Assembly (NCBI GenBank): GCA_039180865.1
Contig: JBCDCZ010000118.1
Location: forward strand, 1-13,069
DNA length: 13,069 nt
Source of the DNA: JBCDCU01 sp039180865
Lineage (GTDB): Bacteria; Pseudomonadota; Alphaproteobacteria; Rhizobiales; JACESI01
Reading direction: 5' to 3'
Shown: piece after piece, positions 8,255-13,069 of the stretch
Position numbering within the stretch: the first letter of the stretch is position 1
How the letters are laid out: each line of letters opens with the position of its first letter
Position numbers and translations under genes: made by a program
The notes under the pieces: model-generated
Databases searched by the model: none
What the model was told of the DNA's origin: nothing
What the model saw: the letters and a program-made list of their open reading frames with translations, nothing else

Positions 8255-9307
8255 CTACTGACCAGCCGCAAGAGCGGGCAGACTGTCTTCCAGCCAGCAA
8301 CTTGCCGTCTCAGGATCGAACAGATCGGACAAAAGATAAACCGGTACATCGACGGCCCGGGTTACTTCACTGATTGCGAGCGGCGAACAGGTCATCGCGC
8401 CTGAGATTCCAAGGACATGGTGGCCCATGTCGAAAAGCGATTGTGCGCCGGATACAGCGCCCATTGCATCACCGGCGGCAAAGAAGGTTCCGGTCAGAAG
8501 ACTCTGGAACTCACTCGACTGCGCAAGTGCGGCCGTCTCACGCTGATAAAGACCATCGGCAACCTCAAGGACGGCGACAGAACAACCCTTAGCACCAAGC
8601 GCGCTCAAAAGTCCGCGCGTTCCCCTGATGAGGTGATCGTTATCGACGCCAAAGGTTGTCGGCAGACCCGTATCTGTAAAATCAAGCGCGCTCACCGCGC
8701 CGTAGTCACGCATCAACCAGAGATCGCCACCCGCACCGGTGCCCGTTACCTTCGCGGCACCCACGCTGTAACCCAGATGAGACAGGCCTTTGACGATTGC
8801 TGCTGCCGTGGTGGTCTTGCCCGCATTCATCGACGTTCCGAAAACGGCAAGGACATGGGTCGGTATCGGAGCGTTGGTTTTAGGCAACGCGTAATTGGAG
8901 AGATTAATGACTTTTCCCTCGGCATCGCCGAGAAGGCCAATCGGCTCAATCTTCGTCGGACCGATAAGGCGCTCATGCCAGGAGACAGCTTCTCCGGCAA
9001 TGCCGCCCGCCGCCACCATGTGACAGGGTGACAGATCATCCGGGACATAGGCTTCGTATTGGTCGGGTGCATAGCGGTTTCCGTAGGCGAGCACAATCTC
9101 GTCACCTGGAAAGAGCATGGCCTTCCGCCCTGTTGGCAGTTCAATGCGTTTGTGCGAACCGAGTGTTGTGACGCGGGCCAGAACCAGATCGCCAGCCTTC
9201 GGCGTCAAAGGGCCTTTACAAAGCGTTTTCATCGCGATTGTCGGGACACGCCTTGTCGAGAAGGCACATTTCGCGTTTCGAAGTCGACCTTGATTGAGAA
9301 TTTCCAC
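8255..9307 (-). CDS. P-loop NTPase of the DUF1611-like type
   Basis: A 350-residue predicted cytosolic protein. The N-terminal half contains conserved-looking segments (AFSTRRVP at 15-22, GDEIVLAYGNRYAPDQ at 68-83). The C-terminal half is a P-loop domain starting with FGTSMNAGKTTT (156-167; Lys164) and continuing with AAKVTGTGAGGD (184-195) and VLEVADG (246-252), a plausible Walker B. It resembles the DUF1611 family from memory; the biochemical role is unknown. The GTG start at 9307 is chosen because it has GAGAGG 8 nt upstream and includes the STRRVP segment; an internal ATG at 9232 would remove it. It heads a two-gene operon with the pseudo-ABC gene and lies behind an ECF-type promoter at 9357-9382. 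It might energise or regulate its membrane partner, but that is speculation. Confidence 0.8.
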   Translation of the reverse strand: MEILNQGRLRNAKCAFSTRRVPTIAMKTLCKGPLTPKAGDLVLARVTTLGSHKRIELPTGRKAMLFPGDEIVLAYGNRYAPDQYEAYVPDDLSPCHMVAAGGIAGEAVSWHERLIGPTKIEPIGLLGDAEGKVINLSNYALPKTNAPIPTHVLAVFGTSMNAGKTTTAAAIVKGLSHLGYSVGAAKVTGTGAGGDLWLMRDYGAVSALDFTDTGLPTTFGVDNDHLIRGTRGLLSALGAKGCSVAVLEVADGLYQRETAALAQSSEFQSLLTGTFFAAGDAMGAVSGAQSLFDMGHHVLGISGAMTCSPLAISEVTRAVDVPVYLLSDLFDPETASCWLEDSLPALAAGQ

Positions 9308-9356
9308 TTTGTTTTCCTCTCGTTTTCAAAGGGACCGCAGGTGCGGAACACTGGGA

Positions 9357-9382
9357 AAACGATCAGGAGAAATGTTTATTCC
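9357..9382 (-). promoter_or_regulatory. ECF-type promoter of the NTPase/pseudo-ABC operon
   Basis: On the minus strand GGAAT (9382-9378) is followed after 16 nt by CGTTT (9361-9357), and the -35 box continues as GGAATAAAC. The same nine bases and the same spacing occur at two other sites in this window. The predicted start of transcription leaves a leader of about 40 nt before the GTG at 9307. Confidence 0.75.
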
Positions 9383-9392
9383 CGGAAAATTC

Positions 9393-9435
9393 AAAAAAAA
9401 ATTGGAGCGCTTTGAAATGAGGCCCGGCGCGCCGG
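9393..9435 (-). terminator. Possible terminator after the anti-sigma gene
   Basis: Reading leftward from the anti-sigma stop there is a perfect 12-bp palindrome CCGGCGCGCCGG (9435-9424), then about 22 nt, then a run of nine T (9401-9393). The gap between stem and T-run is longer than in a canonical intrinsic terminator. Its place between the anti-sigma stop and the next promoter nevertheless makes sense. Confidence 0.35.
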
Positions 9436-9446
9436 TTCTCCAGCAC

Positions 9447-10244
9447 TTATCGTATCTGTTTCAACGCTTCCGCTTCGTCACGGATACTCATCGGTTCTCC
9501 CGCGCCGATTGCGTCAAGATAGGCGTCGAGGGAATCGAGCGACGATGCGGGCGCGAAACCGTCTTCGCTCTGGCTCGCCGCCGCCACGGTGAAATGAAGT
9601 TTCCATATTCCGTCTTCAAGACAGGCGACCGACACGAAAGTGGATCTGTCTTTCTGGTCCACTTCAAACTCCCGGCAAAGATCGTTATCGACATCGCGAA
9701 AAGATGCGATCAAGCGAAACCGGTCCCCCGTTTCTGAAAGCGCCGTCTCTTCTCCCGAGGCGATGGTTTTCAAAGCGTCGACAAGACCGGGCTGATTGAA
9801 TTCCGCGATCTGGAGTTCGCCGGTCCCAGGCGCTTGTGTCGATGTTCCAATCGCAAAGCCTGCAACGCCTGCAGCGACAATCGCAATGGAGGCGGCAATC
9901 GGCATAAACCATTGCGAAGAGGGGGTGGCTTTTTTCGCGGGCGGTGCCAGCTTGAAAGCAACAACCGAAGCGCCTTCGTCGCTGGACTCCTCAGAATCGG
10001 ATAAGGTGTCCGCTTGCTCCAGCATCGCTTCGACATTGCTCAAAAGATCGTCTGGCACCGGTTCATCAAGAAGCGGCTTGAAAGACTTTTGCGCGAGCGA
10101 GCGGGTTTCAGCGAAGCCCTTGACCCTGAGTGCCAGCGCTTCATTGAATTGCATCGCCTTTTCGATTGCCTGTGACGTGTCATGATCCAACTCACCGTCA
10201 GCAAAGGCCATCAACGTCTCGTCATCGAAGTCCCTGTCTTTCAT
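9447..10244 (-). CDS. Membrane-anchored anti-sigma factor, no zinc motif
   Basis: A 265-residue single-pass protein. The N-terminal cytosolic part has the acidic LMAFADGELD segment (11-20) typical of anti-sigma domains. An acidic Ser/Glu/Asp-rich linker is at about 80-92. One transmembrane helix lies at about 112-133, followed by a periplasmic domain (134-265) with two Cys, C190 and C208. No HxxxCxxC zinc motif is present. The ATG at 10244 lies 10 bp beyond the sigma stop, so the pair should be co-transcribed and the expected role is to hold the sigma factor at the membrane until a signal. A longer frame from 10298 would overlap the sigma gene and is not preferred. A second ECF-type promoter lies just upstream inside the sigma gene. 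I do not recognise the periplasmic domain. Confidence 0.82.
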   Translation of the reverse strand: MKDRDFDDETLMAFADGELDHDTSQAIEKAMQFNEALALRVKGFAETRSLAQKSFKPLLDEPVPDDLLSNVEAMLEQADTLSDSEESSDEGASVVAFKLAPPAKKATPSSQWFMPIAASIAIVAAGVAGFAIGTSTQAPGTGELQIAEFNQPGLVDALKTIASGEETALSETGDRFRLIASFRDVDNDLCREFEVDQKDRSTFVSVACLEDGIWKLHFTVAAASQSEDGFAPASSLDSLDAYLDAIGAGEPMSIRDEAEALKQIR

Positions 10245-10254
10245 GTCTCGTCTT

Positions 10255-10788
10255 TCATCCTTGTCCGCTCTTGTCTGTCGGAGAACGCTTCGCGGCACTG
10301 TTTATTCCAAGATTTTCGGAAAGTTTTTGCCGCGCACGCGCAAGACGGCTCATGATGGTGCCGATCGGTGCATCGAGAACATCAGCCGCCTCCTTATAGG
10401 AAAGCTCCTCGACACAGATCAGAATGAGAACTTCCCGTTGGTCATCGGGCAGAGCCTCGATCTCTTTAAAGGTGCTCTCCAACATCAAGCGTGTTTCCGC
10501 CGCCGTTTCCCCGTCATATCGGGGCATATCGGACGCCTGGTCGATATCGACTGGCGTTCCTTCGGTCTGCTGGCGGCGCGTCATGTCAATCCACGTATTG
10601 CGCAGAATGCGAAACAACCACGCTTCCATGCGCGTTCCAGGCTCGAACGATGCTTTATTGATGATCGCCTTTTGACAGGTTTGCTGAACGAGATCATCGG
10701 CAACATCCCGCGATCTGCAAAGGGTCAACGCAAAGCGGCGCAAATTCGGGAGAAGATGAACAAGCTTCGCGTTGAAATCGTTGGCCAT
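10255..10788 (-). CDS. ECF-type RNA polymerase sigma factor
   Basis: A 177-residue sigma-70 family protein with only regions 2 and 4. Region 2 (about 12-75) includes RRFALTLCRSRDVADDLVQQ and the core-binding/-10 segment AWLFRILRNTWIDMTRR. Region 4 (about 103-157) includes LPDDQREVLIL and the helix-turn-helix SYKEAADVLDAPIGTIMSRL, which reads the -35 box. A short unstructured tail (158-177) follows. The ATG at 10788 lies 90 bp from the divergent protease gene. The anti-sigma gene follows after 10 bp. Three GGAATAAAC/CGTT sites around it are the likely targets. None of them points at its own start, so its basal expression probably comes from another promoter in the 90-bp divergent gap. The ECF subgroup was not assigned. 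Confidence 0.94.
   Translation of the reverse strand: MANDFNAKLVHLLPNLRRFALTLCRSRDVADDLVQQTCQKAIINKASFEPGTRMEAWLFRILRNTWIDMTRRQQTEGTPVDIDQASDMPRYDGETAAETRLMLESTFKEIEALPDDQREVLILICVEELSYKEAADVLDAPIGTIMSRLARARQKLSENLGINSAAKRSPTDKSGQG
10283..10308 (-). promoter_or_regulatory. ECF-type promoter inside the sigma gene, ahead of the anti-sigma gene
   Basis: On the minus strand GGAAT (10308-10304) is followed after 16 nt by CGTTC (10287-10283), with the extended -35 GGAATAAAC identical to the two other sites. It lies over the codons of the dispensable sigma tail (around residues 161-168) and about 38 nt before the anti-sigma ATG at 10244. This would let active sigma raise its own inhibitor independently of itself. 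Confidence 0.65.
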
Positions 10789-10821
10789 GTCACTTTGACT
10801 TCAGTTTTTTACATGCCGGCT

Positions 10822-10848
10822 GGAATAAACGCGACCCTCTTCCGTTTA
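10822..10848 (+). promoter_or_regulatory. ECF-type promoter of the protease/toroid operon
   Basis: GGAAT (10822-10826) is followed after 16 nt by CGTTT (10843-10847), with extended -35 GGAATAAAC. The protease ATG is about 30 nt downstream of the -10 box. An inverted repeat, TAAACG (10826-10831) and CGTTTA (10843-10848), overlaps both boxes. It may simply follow from the two motifs. Confidence 0.78.
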
Positions 10849-10878
10849 CACCGTACAATCCAATATTGAAAACGGGCG

Positions 10879-12384
10879 ATGATCGGTATGCGTTTTTTCA
10901 TCTCTAAAGACACCCTCACGTATTTGAACGTGATAGCGCTTTTTCGAAAATTCCTGATTGTCGCGACGGCAGCTTGCGTCCTTCTCAGCATGCCGCTCGT
11001 CCGCGTCGATGAGCTTAAGCTCGGATACGACATGGCCTTCGCCGAAGATGACGATGATGACGATGATGACGATGATGACGATGATGATGATGATGATGAC
11101 GACGATGATGATGATGACGATGACGATGATGACGACGGCGGCGCGTTTTCAGCGATCGGGAATTTTCTACGCGGCCGCACAAAAACACGACCGGCCAGAA
11201 GCCGCGGCGCGCAACGCGCTACCGTTCAGCGTCAACGCGAAATCCAGGTTCCGAATGAGATTGTCGCCCTAGGCCTGAATGAGGCCAACCTCACCGTTCT
11301 GACAGCGCAAGGCTATCGGGTCGTTGAACAAGTCGCAGTTAACTTGAGCGCGTCGCAGGCTGTCCGGCTGAGCGTTCCGAATGGCACCGGCCTTGAGGAA
11401 GCCCGAACTGCGGTGAGGGCTCTCAACCCTGCTGCCGTCGCGGATTTCAACCATTTTTATCGAACCGGTCAGGGTGAAAGCGCTGCGGGTTCAGAAGGCG
11501 AAGACAACCAAATTGAACCGGCAGTCCTCATCCCCGAATGCGAAGGGCCCGGCTGTGCTGCGCCCCGGTTGATTGCCTGGCCCGGGAACGCGGAATTGAG
11601 GCCCTTGTGCTCAGCGGATATTCGCATCGGACTGATCGATACGGGCATCAACACCGAACACAGCACCTTTGAGCAGAAAAATCTGGAAGTGCTCAAACTT
11701 TCAGAAACGGATCAGGACCCGTCGGGTAAGAAACACGGAACAGCTGTCGCAGCTCTTTTGCTCGGGGATTGGGAAAGCCGGAGCCCCGGCCTCCTTCCAA
11801 ATGCAACGCTTGTTGCCGTCGATGCCTTTCACACCGGAAGCCGCAATGATGAAAGAAGCGATGTCTTCAGCCTTGTCAAAGCACTCGACCTGATCGCCGC
11901 GCGAAATGTCTCCGTCATCAATTTGAGTTTGAGCGGGCCTGAAAACACACTTCTGGCCGATATGGTTGAGCGTCTTTCAACACAAAACATCATCCTGATC
12001 GCCGCCGCTGGCAATGGCGGACCGCGGTCGAAACCGGTTTATCCTGCGGCCTATCCAAACGTGATTGCAGTGACCGCAATCGACAGAAACAAACGGATCT
12101 ATCGCCGGGCGGCACGTGGCGGGCATATCGATTTTGCTGCACCCGGCGTACAGGTCTGGACAGCGGCTTCCATTCGCGGTGCCAGGACTAAGACCGGTAC
12201 ATCTTTCGCAACACCCTTCGTAACAGCATCGGTCGCTCTTGTTCAAAACGGGCTCAATCTTGAAACCCATGATGAGGTCGTTGGTGCGCTCGCAAGCCGC
12301 GCCCTTGACCTCGGGGATCCTGGCAAAGACCCGGTTTTCGGCTATGGCCTTGTTCAGGCACGGGAGATTTGCGCCAATGGCTAA
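10879..12384 (+). CDS. Exported subtilisin-family (S8) serine protease with an N-terminal poly-Asp tract
   Basis: A 501-residue secreted or periplasmic serine protease. The hydrophobic export segment is at about 25-42, with probable cleavage after Ala-Phe-Ala (53-55). The mature chain would start with E56 and 30 consecutive Asp (57-86), followed by a basic Arg/Lys-rich stretch (about 95-120) and a prodomain-like region (121-195, VPNEIVAL to FNHFYR). The catalytic domain (about 250-498) has a full triad D254 (DTGIN), H286 (HGTAVA), S442 (GTSFATP) and oxyanion N379 (AAAGNGG). The spacings of 32 and 156 residues almost equal those of subtilisin. Four Cys outside the core (C225, C230, C241, C498) could form disulfides. 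The start may be ATG 10879 or 10888. It is transcribed divergently from the sigma gene behind an ECF promoter, and overlaps the next gene by 8 bp. Confidence 0.92.
   Translation: MIGMRFFISKDTLTYLNVIALFRKFLIVATAACVLLSMPLVRVDELKLGYDMAFAEDDDDDDDDDDDDDDDDDDDDDDDDDDDDDDGGAFSAIGNFLRGRTKTRPARSRGAQRATVQRQREIQVPNEIVALGLNEANLTVLTAQGYRVVEQVAVNLSASQAVRLSVPNGTGLEEARTAVRALNPAAVADFNHFYRTGQGESAAGSEGEDNQIEPAVLIPECEGPGCAAPRLIAWPGNAELRPLCSADIRIGLIDTGINTEHSTFEQKNLEVLKLSETDQDPSGKKHGTAVAALLLGDWESRSPGLLPNATLVAVDAFHTGSRNDERSDVFSLVKALDLIAARNVSVINLSLSGPENTLLADMVERLSTQNIILIAAAGNGGPRSKPVYPAAYPNVIAVTAIDRNKRIYRRAARGGHIDFAAPGVQVWTAASIRGARTKTGTSFATPFVTASVALVQNGLNLETHDEVVGALASRALDLGDPGKDPVFGYGLVQAREICANG
11047..11136 (+). 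repeat. Thirty-codon Asp (GAT/GAC) tract
   Basis: Ninety bases of uninterrupted GAT and GAC codons inside the protease gene. The first part is a 9-bp tandem unit, GACGATGAT, repeated four times (11050-11085). A GAT run and then a mixed GAT/GAC order follow. The mixed codons suggest selection for Asp as well as replication slippage. The tract is likely to vary in length between strains. Confidence 0.95.
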
Positions 12385-13069
12385 TCGTGCTCAAAGACTG
12401 GCCGTGAGTCTTTTCCTGTTGGCTCTGTTTGTTGGGCTTTTCAGCGAAACGGCGGGGGCTTCAGGCCTCAGCCATTCCGAAAAGAAGCAAATCGACCGCG
12501 CAGTCCATCGCTCAGCCGCCTATCTGTCTGCCCAGATCAAGCCTGATGGCAGCTTTCACTATCGCCGCCACGTCGATCCAGGAATTCTACTCAAAAAACG
12601 CTATAACATGCTGCGCCATGCCGGCACCATTTATGCCTTGGCGGATTATGCGAGCCGCTTTAAAGACGAGCGGCTTTCACGCGAGATCGGACGTGCCGTT
12701 GATTATTTGCGCAGGGTATCATTAGCCCCGGTCGGCGGCAGTGTTGATATGATGGCTGTCTGGTCCGATCCCGCGATTACGGGCAGCAATAAGCCGCTGA
12801 CTGCGAAGCTTGGAGGCGCCGGTCTGGCGCTTGTCGCGATGATTGCGTGCCGAAAAATCAGGTGCACGGCAATCTGCGATGAAGAGCTACGAAACATCGG
12901 ACGCTTCATTTTCTTGTTGCAACGTTAAGACGGCAGCTTTTATTCTAAATATACACCATCTGAAGGCGGCAAACGCGGGGACTGGGTTTCCCTTTATTAT
13001 CCCGGAGAAGCAGCGCTTGGCCTCGTCATGCTTTTTGAGATCACCGGGGAGGAGAGATGGCTTGAGGGC
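12377..13069 (+). pseudogene. Exported alpha/alpha-toroid-like protein interrupted by an in-frame TAA; runs off the window
   Basis: The ATG at 12377 overlaps the protease stop by 8 bp and has GGGAG about 10 nt upstream, so the two are co-transcribed. A signal peptide covers about residues 1-27 (cleavage near AGA-SG). The protein then shows helical-repeat features of alpha/alpha-toroid enzymes: KPDGSFHY, YNMLRHAGTIYALADYA, AKLGGAGLALVAM, then FIFLLQR. There a TAA (12926-12928) ends the frame after 183 residues. With no frameshift, the same frame continues to the window edge as DGSFYSKY, DWVSLYYPGEAALGLVM, FEITGEERWLEG, clearly the next repeat of the same fold. The TAA sits where the first repeat has Pro in KPDGSF, and is one substitution from Gln, Glu or Lys. 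It may be a recent nonsense mutation, a sequencing error, or readthrough. The catalytic role is unknown; the fold call is from repeat pattern only. Confidence 0.75.

Noticed and set aside
9345..9361. GGAAC on the plus strand as an EcfG-type promoter
   Set aside because: No CGTT at 16-17 nt spacing and no plus-strand gene downstream.
10931..10954. Further GGAAT/CGTT promoter on the minus strand for the sigma gene itself
   Set aside because: ATTCC at 10950-10954 and AACG at 10927-10930 are separated by 19 nt rather than 16, and the AAAC extension is missing.
10809..11180. Minus-strand open frame with a long poly-Ser run
   Set aside because: It is the mirror of the GAT/GAC Asp tract in the protease gene; it has no ribosome site, and the protease on the other strand has a complete catalytic triad.
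6694..13069. Idea that subtilase, toroid protein and ABC protein form a lanthipeptide cluster
   Set aside because: No precursor peptide or dehydratase is seen, the toroid fragment shows no LanC zinc ligands, and the ABC protein lacks ATPase and peptidase motifs. ECF control fits poorly as well.

Overview
The window looks like chromosomal DNA of an alphaproteobacterium, probably Hyphomicrobiales or Rhodobacterales. The reasons are moderately high GC, an IorB-type molybdo-hydroxylase, a class III nucleotide cyclase of rhizobial architecture, and an ECF sigma/anti-sigma pair with GGAAT/CGTT promoters. The taxonomic guess is an inference; there is no rRNA or tRNA gene to anchor it. No IS element, CRISPR array or phage gene was seen.

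Left block (1-5422, all +): a periplasmic c-type cytochrome overlaps a short-chain dehydrogenase by 4 bp. The Tat-exported molybdopterin subunit (IorB/aldehyde-oxidase type) and its [2Fe-2S] partner follow. Together they read as a periplasmic hydroxylase or aldehyde oxidase that passes electrons to cytochrome c, with an associated alcohol/carbonyl dehydrogenase. A soluble class III adenylate cyclase with a complete active site follows 57 bp later. A 472-bp non-coding stretch with small hairpins leads to a stand-alone FabG-like SDR (5895-6641).

Right block (6694-13069): an ECF sigma factor and a membrane-anchored anti-sigma factor are transcribed leftward. Beyond them, also leftward, are a DUF1611-like P-loop NTPase and an ABC-exporter-like protein whose nucleotide-binding domain has lost essentially every ATPase motif. 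Divergently, rightward, lie an exported subtilisin-family protease with 30 consecutive Asp at its mature N-terminus and an exported protein that looks like an alpha/alpha-toroid enzyme. That last gene is interrupted by one in-frame TAA, and its reading frame continues to the window edge.

The main discovery is that three sites share the string GGAATAAAC followed by CGTT, with exactly 16 nt between GGAAT and CGTT. They lie upstream of the protease, upstream of the NTPase/pseudo-ABC operon, and inside the 3' end of the sigma gene ahead of the anti-sigma gene. This suggests a compact self-contained ECF regulon: sigma, anti-sigma, secreted acidic protease plus toroid protein, and NTPase plus catalytically dead transporter. 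The sigma gene itself has no such promoter, so the circuit appears to feed back negatively through the anti-sigma factor. The function of the regulon is not evident from the sequence.
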